From Pyronema omphalodes (Eukaryota; Ascomycota; Pezizomycetes; Pezizales; Pyronemataceae): a stretch of DNA of 64,000 bases. Each line of letters begins with the position of its first letter. Within the stretch, counting starts at the first letter, position 1. Shown in pieces: positions 24,775 through 38,516 of the stretch. The stretch covers positions 248,001 to 312,000 of the forward strand of contig JAJJXM010000005.1 in NCBI GenBank assembly GCA_024516155.1, read 5' to 3'. Below the pieces are notes generated by a model. That model was not told where the DNA came from. It searched no databases and saw only the letters and a list, made by a program, of their open reading frames with translations. The translations under genes and the position numbers were made by a program.

Positions 24775-25235
24775 TCTCAATATTAAGAACATTCTGCTCT
24801 CTAAAATTCATAATCCCAACCTGATCCAAGACCTTAAGATTAGAAGACAGCGGACTATTCCCAGACAACTGAGCGAAAACCCTAATACATAAAGTCAAAA
24901 CCAACCCCCTTTGATTAACCATCGGCTACAGAATTAAAAATAAAATTAAAAATAAAAAATAACTCCCTTCAACCCATCTTCTTATTTTCAATCTCCAACT
25001 CAATAGTAACCCGAATCTGTAATCTGTGCCATCTGATCCCCATTAGCCACCTTCGATCACTCATCTCCCTCCGCATGATATTTCATCAATATCCTTCTCG
25101 CTTCTTCGTGACAGTCTTCCATGACCAAAAACCCAGGTCTTTCCGAAATCCAATACAGCGCAATAATCTGCGTAACCGAGGGTAGAACTTGAAGATAACT
25201 TGGAATCCGCCAAGACCAATCACTTTTCATATCAA
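24775..25235 (-). pseudogene. Decayed MFS sugar/lactose-permease-like transporter fragment
   Basis: Reading the minus strand from 25230 gives KSDWSWRIPSYLQVLPSV, then ISERPGFLV and EEARRILMKYHAEGDE. This is the conserved transmembrane-5/6 to cytoplasmic-loop region of fungal MFS sugar transporters. A TGA follows at 25063-25061, and the similarity continues in other frames: VANGDQMAQI, then TIELEIENKKMG with a stop where W is expected, then FAQLSGNSPLSSNLKVLDQ. At least three frame changes and two stops make it non-functional. It ends at the edge of the hairpin repeat (about 24772), suggesting insertion or rearrangement there. Transporter sequence upstream of 25235 is not convincing. Family assignment comes from remembered conserved patterns, not a search. 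Confidence 0.65.
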
Positions 25236-26126
25236 AATTTGAATCTGAGCTCTATGTACAACAATCGATTTCGGGTCCATCGACAAACTAATCCGCCCAA
25301 AAACAATCGCGATAAATTAGACTGAAAATAGCGAATCTCAAACCCAGATTGTACTCTACCTACCCTGCGTCAAGTCCTAGCAATACTATCCCAGCCCATC
25401 GTCATTCAATGCATGTACCTGATACTTCCAACTCCCGAGATGCTCGGATTTCCTGGGTTATCGAGCGATTTGCTAGTATGGATACATGGTTACTTACGCT
25501 AAACATATATACTTGCATTAAGATGACCTATTATAAACAATATCTCCTTTGGTTCATACAGGTATATAGCATAATATAAGAGCAACTTGCAACTCTGTGA
25601 ACTCGTGGTCAAGCCGTTGGTTGCTGCCGTGATATGTATTCTTCTAAAATAATTCTTGTCCAATCCCGACCTCAACAAACTAAATATCTCCTCTTCCAGC
25701 TCATAATTTAAAAATCCGCAATCTACTTCATCACCCTCCATCCAGAGCTCTCTTTTCGCATCACAGTTCTCGCTTGAGCCTTGCAGGCATAGTCTAATTG
25801 ACTGGTAGCTGATTTCACTCATGAACTACAGGGTGCTTCAATGCCGTTTGATAAGTACTAATATTTACAATAATCCCTGACCAACTACCATGCCCCCGAA
25901 TATTCGTCCCGTGTTAATTCTCCAAGTATATGTAAACCAGCGCCAAACCTTTGCCCCAGGATCGCTCCGTTAATATATTTTGCAAAATTAAATATCCACC
26001 ACCAGAATGCACCCCTAAACTTTTCCTTACCTCTTATGAATCGATTCCTCCTTTAGTGTGAAACTCATTACCCCAACAAGCCTTTTCTCGTATAAAAAAA
26101 AAAATCTTACCAAGTACTTTCTCTGA
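25236..26126. other. Intergenic, nothing firm
   Basis: This may include more decayed transporter sequence near 25240-25420. A 107-codon minus-strand frame at 25499-25822 has no recognised domain. The 3' flank of the large F-box gene lies at its right end. Confidence 0.35.
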
Positions 26127-29100
26127 TTAGTCCCTCAATTCGAGCTGTGGTGCTATATCCCTAGTGATAACCAATCCCAGATCACCCAGACACCATTTAC
26201 CCGCAATCGCATACAATCCCGCTAACTCTTGACCATTTTCAACCTCCAACACCTTGACATCCCCCTCTCCAAGCTCCACTGGACGCTCTGCACTCATTTT
26301 CGGGCTCAAAACAGTCTTCTTTCTTCCCCGGTTGGTTTCCACCGATATCCCTATAACCTTCTTCCCACAATCTCTAGCAACCTTAACCTTGGTAATCCTC
26401 TCACCTCCTGGTCCATCAATTTTGATTTTATCGTCGCTACTGAGTTTTCCGTCCCTTGCTTCCGGCCATTCTCCGAGTACCACAGTGCCATATTTTGGGG
26501 TGCAACGGAATGAGAGGCGACTAATTCCTGATGAAGATGAATAGACTCTCAACTGCAACAAGGCCTCTGGTGGAAACGTTGTGACAGTCCGGAAACTATT
26601 AAGGGGATCGAATGTTTCCACGTCTCCGGCCCAGTTCATTTGATAGCGAGTTTCATGGAATTTGACTTCGTGCAGCCATTTTATACCGCTCGAAAAATCT
26701 CCTCCGTAATATCCTGGATACCCTTGGAGTTTTGGTAATTGTCGACGGATCTGGCATAGTGTAGATCCAGCTGAGCTGCCGGGACGTGATTGAGAAAGAA
26801 GGCCAATTTGGTCCCATTCTGGGCCTCCGTATAACTTTGGTGCTGCTAACTGTGCACCAAAAATTCCGACTGCCACCTGCCCAGGTCCGGGTGTAATGTG
26901 ATAAGGACGCATATTCTGTTTCAATTCACCAAACCACGGCGAAGTCCGGCCGAGTGTAGTAGAGACCGCGAGTGCGTTGGAAGAAATTTTTCCGTCCCTA
27001 TGCTGAGGAACGAAGATGCTATCAATCTTTTCTCTTGGTTCTAAAAGGAAGGTAGTCTCGTAATCTGTACGAACACCGAATGGTTCTTTCTGCCATGCGC
27101 CGTTTCGTCGGAATGAAAGACCGCAGAAGCGTCCCTTTCGTGTGCTATAACCCTTAACTCCGTTTACGGACCCAAGAGAGTTGTCTGCAAAGAGAGTTGA
27201 AATGACATGGGAGGCCGCGGGAATCTCACGGTCGGCAGTAATATCGGTACTCAGTATTTGCCATGGGAAACGAACGAGACGGGTGAGATCGTCGCGACTT
27301 ATCGGGTTGCTGTTATCGAGAGTCCCGGAGGTATGGAAAATAGGTGCCCAGCTCAATATCTGGTCGTGCTTGAAGTCAAACTTGAGGCCGACTAGGTATT
27401 CAGATTGTAAAGCATGGGTTGCGGGAGGAAACAAGTGATAATTGCGGTCGGTGATGACCTAAATTTCCGTTAGATACTGCTCATGTATGAGGGTTGGAGA
27501 ATGGTGAAAGCTGTGCAAGTTAGTAATATGGAGGAAGAAAACGAACCCTTATCTGCGGCATGACTGTAGATCGCTCGTCTGATCTACTAGTTGCCGATGT
27601 AATCGAGTGATTATCTATGTCGGCATTTTCAACGGCCTTCGTCGTCCGGTCATCCCTGTCCGGGGCATCTTCCAGTACCGCAACTCCAATAACTCTCTCG
27701 CCTCCTGTAACATCAATTTCTTGTATGTAAGCACCCTCTTCATTGTATATGTTCCCAAAAAATTTCTCTCGAGCACCACCACAGAATTCGAACTTGATAC
27801 CCCGCATATTCCGGTAGAAGGTGATTTTTTTCAGCTTGAACAGACGAACCCACCCACTGTAATCGTTCATCTTTTTTTCTTGTGTTTGATCGTTTGAACA
27901 GTCGATTTGTACCATACGCGGGTTTTCGCCAATGATATATTCATCAGGTGGCGGCCCGTCGTCCCAGACACCTAATTGCTCGTTTTGTTCGTCAAACGGA
28001 ATTGCACAAGGTAGTGGCTGAAGATGCGTGCTGGAAAATTGTTCTTCGGGTGATAAAATGATGCCCAGTTGAAGGAATCGGTTATCCTATTAATGGTTAG
28101 ATAGAGAATATGCCATCTGAAGAGCATCAACCATACCTCATAATCATACAGCCCATGGAGGCCATGAATTCTGCCATCAATTTGCTCTCGATATCCAGAT
28201 GCTGTTCGCCTGTGATCTGGGCGCGGGGCGAAAACTTTGTGTTTTCCGAGATATCTCGGCCCCAGGGTAACACTGACTTGTCCATACCCCGTCACAAACT
28301 ATTTATATTAGTTGATGAACCTGAGAATGAAGGGTGATTGAAATTACTATAATCCCGTGCACTCCTTCATCGCCATAGTTTATGACAGCCGCGATGATGG
28401 CATCGTTTTCGGCGAGCTTGATTTCATTACACTTGGCCCATCCATCTTTTTTACCCATCAAAGTTGACGTAACCCTATCTGACCGATCACGATTAACGTA
28501 GATAAACTCGAGTCCTCTTAGGAATTGCTCATCGTAATATCCACGGATCTCCCTTAATCGTCCTTTTGCGGGTTTTGGCGTAAACGGCATTCCTTCTTGG
28601 TCGTAAACGCCATCCTCGTAATAACCCGGCTGCCAAATTTCCCATTCCGAACCACTTGTCCTCCAGTCTGGAACATCTGCTCCCTCGCGCTCGTACAACA
28701 TTACACTAGTAGGTGGAAGACCGTTCCTCCACAAGGAGCTTTCGTCGTGGCTTAAGGGAACAGTGCTTGGCGGCACCACCATTCCCAACATATCCGCTGT
28801 TCCATTTCCATTTTCCTCCAGAATACCAATAGTCTCGATAAATCCCGCTGAATTCACAAAGCCCGTGAGCCCCACAAATTTCCTCCAATCGGGCGGAATG
28901 GTTATCTTCCTCATCGCACCATTCCAGCTTCCAACCCTCTCTCTGAAATCAGTTTTCCTTTTGTCGTCCAAATTTCTGAGAAATAACTGAGCACCAGTCA
29001 CGATACCGTCGGCAAAACAGAATGCAAATCCCGCGATTTCACGTCCTTCGGTGTAGGCTGTACAAGCCGGATCTGCAGTCTTTTTTCCGAAAACATGTGT

Positions 29101-30998
29101 ACGTCTACCGTCATCAGCAGCCGTCGTGATCTCAACACCACAGAAGATGCCGTTATCGCTGTATAGTCTGATTAACACAACTTGAACTGCAATTTGCCCA
29201 GTGTCGTCATCCTCTTCGTCTTCATCTTCATCTTCATCTTCTTCGTCTTCGTCACCATGCGCCGCTGGTGTTTGCTGAATAATTGGCGGCTGCCTCCTAC
29301 TTCCAACATACACAGTACGATTCTTTCCCTCCGAAGACCTGCGAACTCCTACATACCCCCTCACCACGCTGGTCTTTCCTATTGAGCCGCTATGGGCATC
29401 ATGGATTTTTCTGACCGCGGTGCTACTCGTCTCCACCAACGTCTCGGCAATAGGTTTCACTATTTTCCAGATCCTAGCTCTATTCTTTAAGCAGATATCA
29501 ACGTCATCCCACTCATTTCCATAATCCTCATCCTCTGGGTTTCCGGATATCCTAGGGACAGCAATCAATCGCCGGAGACGTTCGAAAGATAACCGCCAAC
29601 TCACTGGAGAGGCTATCCCAAGAGCTTCGTGTTTTTCGACTTCAGGGAGTAGTCGAGGAATATACTTGAATTCCTCTCTGAGGAAGCGGCGATAGTAACT
29701 GGGGGGAATGCCGATTACGTGCACCACAGGACTGGCGATCTTCAGGCTGAATATGTCAGAGCTTGATAAGTAGCTGAAGATTTGGACAATTGTTTCTGTG
29801 GGTATCTTTCCAAAGGGATCCTTAGTGCTGGCACGGGGAGTACTGGGGACATGATACACGTTGGATCCGAATACCAGCGGGTCATCACGAACGGAGATGG
29901 CAGAGGGATCTGCCGCAAGCCACTGCCAGAATGTAAGTAAATTTCCAAAAAGATGTTCTCGATATGAAAGACCGCGTCTATGAATATGGGAATCTAACGA
30001 GCCCAGGAAAAATCTTGAAATACCAAAATCAAAACAATGGAATTCGGGTAGTAACTTACATGACAACCATCTTCGTGTTTCCAGTGCCAGCCCTCACCAC
30101 CGGCCTGTGCCTCCCTATAATCGACCTCGCCAAGTCGAGTTATAATTTCCTTCCTTTCTTGCGCATGCAGAACACTTCGAGTCTGCTCTGCCTCCCTCTT
30201 CATTCCACTGACAGTAATCAAACTTCTTAGATACCCCCACATATGATCAGGGTCGAGCTTTTCATTCATCCCCTTCAGTCCCATTTCCCTTCCCGTCTCT
30301 TCGATTGCAAGATCCAATAATGTCCAGCACTCGTCATGGAACGGAATACTTCCTATCCAAGGCTTTACATGTTTTCCTCCAAGCTCTTGATACATGTGAA
30401 ATCCGTATGTATTCCGAATTTTGTCACTCTCTGCAAATACTGGAAATTCGTCAGAGGGATTATCTTCCAACTCATCGACCGATGCAAAGGCATCTGCCCA
30501 ATTCTCGGACTCTCTGACGAGTCCTCGACCGGTCAAATATACCTCGCCACCCATAAAATATCGTTGCCAGTTAGCAGGTTGATGAATGGCTCTGTGATGT
30601 ATTAGAGCTCGAAGATTGCGAGTCCACTTCATCTGTCGCGTACTGATACGTCGTCCATCATATGCCTGCCGTGCAACACGGGGCTCACTCATACAACCTC
30701 GACGCTGCCCTGCCGCCTCGGCCCGTATCCGCATACGTCGACTTCGCTGTGCCGCATAGGACATATCTGCCTCGACAACCTCGGGAGGGATTACTCGATT
30801 ATTCTCTGGGTCGACATTGAAGTTGTTGGATGTATCCACGTCGAGTGGATCGTCCTGAGGTATGCCCTCATCATCGTCACTGCTGGCCCGAGGACGGGAG
30901 CTTGCGGGGCGGGTGGAAGTACGGTAGACGCCAGCGAAGGGCCCACCACAGAGAGCACAGTAGAAATGGGTGTCGTACGGTTTTTGTACGAATGGCAT
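26127..30998 (-). CDS. Large F-box protein with repeated beta-prism-like modules
   Basis: Six coding blocks join in frame as 30998-30060, 29922-28348, 28298-28137, 28086-27547 and 27458-26127. That is five exons by this count and four introns (137, 49, 50 and 88 nt), giving 1515 residues. Introns 2-4 have good branch points (CTAAT, CTAAC). Residues 10-20 contain a CALCGG zinc-ribbon-like motif. An F-box sits at about 353-390 (GKIPTETIVQIFSYLSSSD), and an acidic run DEDEEDEDEDEDEEDDD at about 540-558. Four later segments (about 557-627, 770-845, 983-1040, 1371-1450) share the pattern G(I/L)xFxx...G...(E/K)I...GE.I..V.V, resembling jacalin/beta-prism repeats. A substrate receptor for an SCF ligase is inferred. 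The intron 1 acceptor is the least certain junction. It resembles F-box proteins of unknown function seen in other moulds. Confidence 0.78.
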
Positions 30999-31739
30999 GG
31001 TGGCTATTGAAATTGGATTTCGATTGTTGAACTTTTCTGGAATTCGGAAAAGTAGGCAAGGTGGAGGCGTTTACTCTAGGCAGCAGTACCGGGTTGTGGC
31101 CGAAATGTGATGGCCGTCTCGATGAACGATGGGACAGAATTAATGGAGTTGGAAAAGGTGCACGATGGGTGCCGGTGAGCGAAAGGGAAACCACCTGATG
31201 AGGAGAGGGAGGGCAGCAGCAGAAAGGGCACAATTAATGAGCACAGTAGTGCAGGTGTAGAAGGGTGGGGGGTGGGGTGGGGCGGGGTGGGGGGAAGCAC
31301 AGCAAGATACAGTCTGTCGTTGGCAGCGGAAATACCACCAAACTGTCGGGACAGTTTGCGGTCACCGTTGCCCTGGTGTAGTGTAGTGGGGAGAGAGTGG
31401 AGGTGTTCATGTGTGCTGCCCAAACTGCTTGCTGTCTCTCCACAAGCAACCTTGTTGTGTCTGGGCAGGCATGAAGATACAGTGGTGTGTCTGGGCGGAA
31501 AGGAAGATAGCGTGACTGGTAGCGAGAGTCACTATGCGGGAGCTAGGGACAACCGCCACGGGCAAAAAGAGGTTCAGTTTTCGGTAGAGACTGTGCTAGC
31601 CAGAATCCCTGCAACAAGGGAGCGCTAAGCTGCGACTGCGGGCACAAATGGAATGCGGAAAGCTCGAGTGGCTCTCGCAGCGCTACGGACGAGCGAGTGT
31701 GGTCTGCAGCATAACATGAAGCCTCACGATCAGCCCCCT

Positions 31740-31759
31740 CCCCCCCCCCCCCCCCCCCC
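31740..31759. repeat. C homopolymer
   Basis: A run of about 20 C, seen directly; length in the assembly may be inexact. Confidence 0.8.
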
Positions 31760-34700
31760 GACCACCGCTCCGAACAAAAACTACGCATGCCAACTATAGC
31801 ACTGTGGTAGCTGATATCAGATTCTTTACCGCAAATCGATATGAGATATTCTCTGTGAGCCGTGGTTAAAGAGGCTTGAACCTCAATTGATTCTGCATCA
31901 AGCCAGAAATGCTCAATATTTAAAATCACATCTCACAACTCGACATTTGACATTCGACATTCGACCATCCACATCCGGTAATGCTCTGTCCTCAGTGGCA
32001 TAAAGTCGATAGATATCCATATGGGATTACGAATCTTGGCGTCGGCCGAAGACTAACGAACGCTGTTGCATAATAGTTGGACCCATCCGTGAAGGTACTA
32101 CCGGTGGAAGATCACTCTTGAAGTCCGTCCTCCACTTTTTCCTTTCAGTTTCTCTTTGGTTTGCTTCGCCCTCTTTAAAAATTCTCAGTGTATGGTGCCT
32201 GGTTCTCTGTAAATGCATGGTAATTGCGGAATTTTCTGCTTACTCTGCATAACCTTCCCTTGACGCTTGGAACCATGGGATTTTGAGGGCAGCAGGCAAC
32301 AGCCCCGCGGAAAACCTTACGCACATCCTACTAACACGTCCCACTATATATCCTTGGGATATCAGCAGCACAATGCTGGCCAGATTCTTCCTCCATGAAT
32401 AATGGCAACTTTACTGGTCAAAGATACCCCATATCCCATACCATTTTTATCTGTTCGCTTGGTTTAGACTGACCGTTTGCTACATAAGCATGCAGTTTCT
32501 GCGGCCATAAGTGTCGTAGTCCAATGCCGCCATCGCGCAACGCATAGATGCCGATTCAAAAATCCAACCAGGACCAGCGAGGAAGCGCTCCATGGAAAGA
32601 AAGAAAGCTTCGTTTTTCTGCGCCTCCCCAATTGCGTTAGCCAGAGTTGCGAGTTCTCGGCAATTGGACGGGTAGATGGATGGAGAGTATGTCGGACAAG
32701 CCTTGTCTGACCGGGGATGCAAAAATATGAACTTCAAAAAATTACTTTTTACATTGACCAGGGCCGCGGAAGAGACAAAAATCACCATACAAGAAGTGCT
32801 TTGAGCCTTTGAAGGCAGATATGTTATGTGGAGACGTCCTTCGGTCGGACATGGCGAGACAGAGCAAAATTACGATTGCGTGATCGTCGACGTAAAAATA
32901 AGGTTCGATCGCGAAGCCTTGTGTGAAGCAACAGTGGGGGTTTCTAAGGCTCACTCTAGTAACGTCTACAGTCGTACTCTACATATGCCACCATACACAG
33001 CACAGGCCGATTGCGTAAAGTGTGGCGCAAACTGGGGCGCACCAACACCTTTCAGCAACTCGGCACGAGGCGCCAAGATCGACGGGGCAAAGCTACAGAA
33101 TCATGTCAACACGGACACACCCACCTCCTGCCAATTGATTTTCCAGCTTTAGGTTTCTAAATACCTTCGCGAGGCCTGCCATCAGCACGTGCGAAAGAAC
33201 GCCGAAAAGGACAAAATGCACCACAAGCCGTTATATCCGCTGAACTCATAGCTACTTTTACATGCTATTTTCCAAACTTTGCCCTACAAAGTGGACGATG
33301 CCTCGCAAACTTAACTCAAAAATGGACCTTGCTGATACTGACTGTTCGTGCAGCTGGCAGCCAAAATTATGACATATTTTGCGCGTCAAAGTGCAAAAAT
33401 AGAAGAAAGGTATTGGAGTTTTATTGCCCTTTTTTGCGCACCATATATCGAAATTGACTGTGTTGGATGAGTGGGAAACCGTGCTTTGGCACGACTGCGC
33501 GAAACAATTTGTTTCGTCTTTCATCTCCGCTGTCATAATCTTAAACAGCAGCAATTGAGAAGGTACATACGAAGGATCGATCAAAAATGATATGTCATTT
33601 TCCCCACACAGTGGTGGGGGTGGTAGGGTTGTGATAACGAAAGATTAGACGAAACGACGGCCGGACCGGGCTTCTACGGTAGTGATACCAGCTTGACTAT
33701 GGACAGACCTTGTTCCACTAAATCCCACGTCTTTCCAAGCTATACGCAAAATATCGCTCAAGTTAATGTCTCTGAATCCGAGAACGAAGAACGCCGAAAT
33801 CAGAGAAAAATTCCATCTGCAAATTCTCATCGAATCAAGCTCCAGCACGCTTACACAGGTACACAGACGCTACTGTACGTTTTCAGATCTCCGGCATCCA
33901 TGGCTTGGGCGCTTATTAGTCTCCGATCGCCACGAGAGCAGGACCGAAGATCACGGGACTTCGCGCTTATGCGGGGGTACCGTAGATCGCGCCACCAGGG
34001 AATGACTTGCATCGCGCAAAAGATCCCTTTAGCCCGACTGACAGTGCCGTGCGACAAACAGTCATCCATAGAATTTACTGGAATTCGCACGACATGCCAA
34101 TAATTTCTTCGACTGAAGGTCTGTTTGGGTTATTGATCTTGGTATTAACTTGTGAAAAGTTCTTTGTTTTCTTTGTGCCGCTGGTGAAGCAGGATACATA
34201 CGGAACTTGATAGAGCACTCGGGGCAATAACATAGGTGAAGTCATGCAACCTATGAATTTTTAAACTTAGCTTCCGGACTACGTACTGACGTTAAGCTTG
34301 CCAGCTCATCGAACGAGTCGCATGAATTCGTTAGCCACATGCGTAGGATTTCGTTTAACTGCGGACAAAGGCTGTGCAACATTTTCTGCGCTATATTTCA
34401 TGCGCATAAGTTCCATTCGCTGATTTGCCTTGTCGCCTGACTACCGATTTCGATGCGCATAGGCTGATAAAATCGGATATAGCACTGTGAAACCAGGGCT
34501 GAATAAATGTTTCAACTTCCACTATTTTTGCAAAAGGAAATATTGTGACTCAGCCGGGTTGGAAAAGGAATATTCTAGAGGCGCTTGATTTTAACTAGCC
34601 GCAGGGTCCGCGCGGACGTTAGTGTAAGTCGATGGTGGTACCCTACAGTAGCGGCGGAAAACGTCAAACTTCGGCGATTATCGCGACAGGGGATGGGTGT

Positions 34701-37700
34701 GACCAGCCCAAAGATCGCCGCTGCCGCCACGGAGTCGCGTCTAAACGAGATTTAGGAGGCCCAGATCACTGGAGGCTGGGAAAAGATGGGACGAGACAGA
34801 CGCGTTAGCCTTCAGAACTTGGAAAGACGTACCGTGAGGAAGGAGGTTCTGAACATAGCGGGTTTGGTTTGGTGCTGTCCATGGGATCGATTTCAGGTCA
34901 CCTCCTGCCAAAAACGGACATTGGTCACCACGGGACGATATTATTTCTTGGCAACATGCACACCGGCGGACGTCACATGGAACTTTATAGAGCATTCACC
35001 CCGGGAGTCTAGCTCTTTTCTACAATCAATCTCATCCTGTCATCGCCAATTTCCATCACCCGGGCTTCGATATCAGAAGTACGACTCTTTCTTTTTCATT
35101 ATTTGTTCCATTGACTACAAATCTCCGGTTTACACTCCGACTAAAGTCCGCGGGCCTTGCCATTGGAGGAAGGTAGCCATTGGTACGCATGACGTCTCTA
35201 TTACCGTACACCAATCGCTAGAACCAACCAGTAGTGTTTGAAAAAGGGAAGCTTCCTCATTGAAAAGACGCTGCTCCAATTTCCCAACTTGCCGATGGGC
35301 ATAAGGAGTAAAATTTGCTAACTGGATGACAGTCAATCCGTCATCCCAACTTACTCTATCCTCAATGGCTAATTCGCCAGAAGCGGCCTGCATACGCCAC
35401 AGACGTATTCTAAAGCTGACTGTCGACCGAAGTGCATTTGCGGTAACCAGTTGACTTTCTTCTTGTGACATACAGGCTCAAATCAATTACATTAAATACA
35501 GTTTCGACATCATCAGACTTTCATTCTCCAGTATATTCCAATCGTTAACGAATAATGGGTATCATCCGTTTGCAACAGCGCATAACCACATGGCGGTCCG
35601 CACGAAGTACTCATTTATGGAGGCGATTAGAAATCCACGACCTCCAGATTGAAAATGTGATATGTTTTCTGCGAAAATCATATGTAGATGGCTGCAGGAA
35701 GTGACCTGCTGTACCGTCGATTGGAATACTGCACTTCTTTTCAATCTGCACTTCCATTAAAAAAACGGCCTGTGCACACGGACAAGGTGCCGTGGTCTTG
35801 TCGAGTTCGCGAATGTCTCGCCCTTCATATGGTGCACCATACCCTAAGCTCGAAATATCAACGGAGGCCCGGTGAGTCGTGACATTTCTTTGCCGGCCAT
35901 CAATTCGGCCAACCGCAGCGCCAACAAATGTCACATCAGACCACATATTATGCAAGCCACAGTGAGATGGACATTGGTTATCACTCGTGACATGAAGCTG
36001 AAAAAGAGGCTTTCTTCAGAGACAAGAAGACCCCAGGGCGTGCAAGTAGGAATAGGAAAAAGCAAGGCGGGGTTCGCCGGTTGATGTTGAAATCCGGACT
36101 GTCGGATCTAGCCGCAGACGCTGTTGGAGGCGCGGGGGTCTTCCCCGATGCACGGTTACAACGATTCGATTCAGGGTTGCTCGATCTGATACGGTTGGGC
36201 AGAAGAAAAATCTGATATGAGAACGATGGTTTTTACAGGGTGGTTAAATACCCATATTCTTGAGCAGCTCGGCTTTGAAGAGGGCCGTGATGAGGTGTCT
36301 TAAATATCGCGTTTTATGATAATTTTATGCATAGGACAGGCTGGAAAGGTTTCATGGTACCGACTCTGCAGAACGTGGCTGCATTTCGTGCAACGTGGCT
36401 GACGTCGTCATGCTTAATGTCAACATTTTGCGGATACATGCCGAATCCGTCCGAGGGAATGCAATTGCCCGGTACCGACGAAAAATCTCACTTTCAGGTC
36501 TGGAACCACCCGGCTGGTGCTTGAGCTTCACCGCATCCCACATGGCTGAATTTAAAACACAGGTTTTCAATTGCCATCCGACAGTATCTGAAATTTTTGG
36601 GGCGGTTGCGATATCATTGCATAATCATCGAAGTTGTTGGGATAAGTTTACCAGAAGTACATGGAAACCACTCCTTTCGGATTTGATTCTATGCAACTGA
36701 ATAATGCATTTTTGAAACTTCAAATACGGTGACAGTGATTCGTCCTGCGGTTTGTCAACAGGAAACTGTCGGCGCTTCCACAGACGTTTAATATTACGTC
36801 ATGAAAATTATTCGTCATCTGCCATCAATAATAGTCCACTCATGAGTTACTGTGGAGTTTTCCCTGCATAAACACATTCTTATGCCAAGGGAGATGAATC
36901 TGTGCTATACATCTATGTGATGAGGGCCAACTGCAAAAGAAAGCACAAAGCATTACAAATTTAGAATTTTAATCCGCAGGCGCTTCTAGGTAGCTCTGAC
37001 AGAATATTCATACTGTCTCGGTTACAGCTTACTCGTTTACACGTCATCTATAGGCCATCACAAAGACAGAAATTGTAATATGATATATTGGCAATCGAAA
37101 ATCCACCAAGCTGCTATGTCCCCGATCATCATAGCACCAACTGTCTACAGAAATTTAATACTTACCGTGGCGGATACTACAGCAGCACCGGTAACCAACT
37201 TCCGGTGAACCTCTGATCGGAGTAGCAATAATGATCAGAATCAGAAAGTGCAACTTTCCGATGTGTGGTTGAGGTCTCCGGTACGGCTAAAGTGAGATCC
37301 GAACCATGGATCGTTGAGCGCGAAAAGGTAAGGGATGAAATATCGGTCATGAAATCTTGGGATCCGCTAACGGAATGCGGTAATTTATGTCGTTTTGATT
37401 TGGGCCGACACCCAGGTGGTAGGATTTTCTACTTGCAGCCACGGGGTTTGCCGTGGCAAGAAATCTTTTTGAAAGAAGAAGACATTTGGAATAAAGTGTG
37501 TGATAAACAATGCGCGAACCCATAGAGGAACTGGTATCTGTGCACCTTTCTTTTATGTGAAGCTTAACCCCCCCATATATTGACTATTTTAGGGCCTGTT
37601 GGAAAATAAACTTTCATAGCCGGAGTTAGGAGGTAAGAATAGCCTTCTGACTTTGCAGATGTCGCTTGGTAGCCTGTAATGCGGTAAGTCGCGCTTGACC

Positions 37701-37726
37701 AGTGGCGAAAGATACTCATCGTTATT

Positions 37727-37785
37727 AACTAGGAACTAAGAACTAAGAACTAAGAACTAGGAACTAGGAACTAAGAACTAGGAAC
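37727..37785 (+). repeat. 7-bp minisatellite (AACTARG)n
   Basis: About eight tandem units alternating AACTAAG and AACTAGG, seen directly. It begins a cluster of short tandem repeats extending to about 39.2 kb. Confidence 0.9.
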
Positions 37786-37967
37786 CAGCAGCTACAGTTA
37801 TCCAACCACAGCACTAAAAGATGCGGAACTAGGAAGAAGCAATAATACCTGTAAGAGTGACTTGTCGTTTGGTGCCCGGAGAGTCCATCATTCCTAGGCA
37901 GAAAACAACTGGAATAGGGTAACGGTTCAGTGGACATATCTATCGGGTATCCGTAAAAGCACAACGC

Positions 37968-37989
37968 CAACACTAACACTAACACTAAC
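37968..37989 (+). repeat. (AACACT)n short tandem repeat
   Basis: Three to four AACACT units. It superficially recalls a telomeric repeat but is not the CCCTAA unit of filamentous fungi. Confidence 0.8.
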
Positions 37990-38488
37990 GTGGACTGGTC
38001 TTGATGTTCGTTGGTGGGGAATTGCTGATCTTTATCTATTGCGTCTTGAAATCAGGCGGCAAACAAATACGGCAGACAGAGCGCTTGCAAAAAACGGGTT
38101 GGGTTGGGTTGTCATATTCCGTCACTCGAATTGGACGATTTTTGATATCCAATCCAATCTAACCAATAAAAGTCAAACCACGCCGAATTTTGGGGTGAAC
38201 ATTGCTGCACCTGCCTCCTACCTATCAGCTTCTTAATACGGATATTTGGATATCTTGGACAATCTTGCCTCTAGATACATAGATATTTGATAGGCGCCAC
38301 TTCAATACGACGCGGATGGTATTACTGGATGAGAAATAACTTGGCTGTTGCGATGTCTTGTAATCTAGATCCTGCCACTACTATCCGGCAAAAACAGTGC
38401 AAGAAAAGTGCAAAAAGTGAAAGGAAGGAAAAGTTACGATAGATATGTAAGTTATGTACTTGATATAGTGTACTTGTGGATTAAGTTT

Positions 38489-38516
38489 TCTTGGGATTGG
38501 GATTGGGATTGGGATT
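38489..38516 (+). repeat. (GGGATT)n short tandem repeat
   Basis: Four to five GGGATT units in tandem. Similar short arrays follow: GTGA near 38635-38660, CATTTAG near 38728-38768, and GACACGGT near 38856-38878. Confidence 0.85.

Noticed and set aside
25499..25822. 107-codon minus-strand frame as the N-terminal part of the transporter pseudogene
   Set aside because: Its residues do not resemble any MFS N-terminal segment.
37968..37989. Interstitial telomere repeat
   Set aside because: The unit is AACACT, not CCCTAA/TTAGGG.
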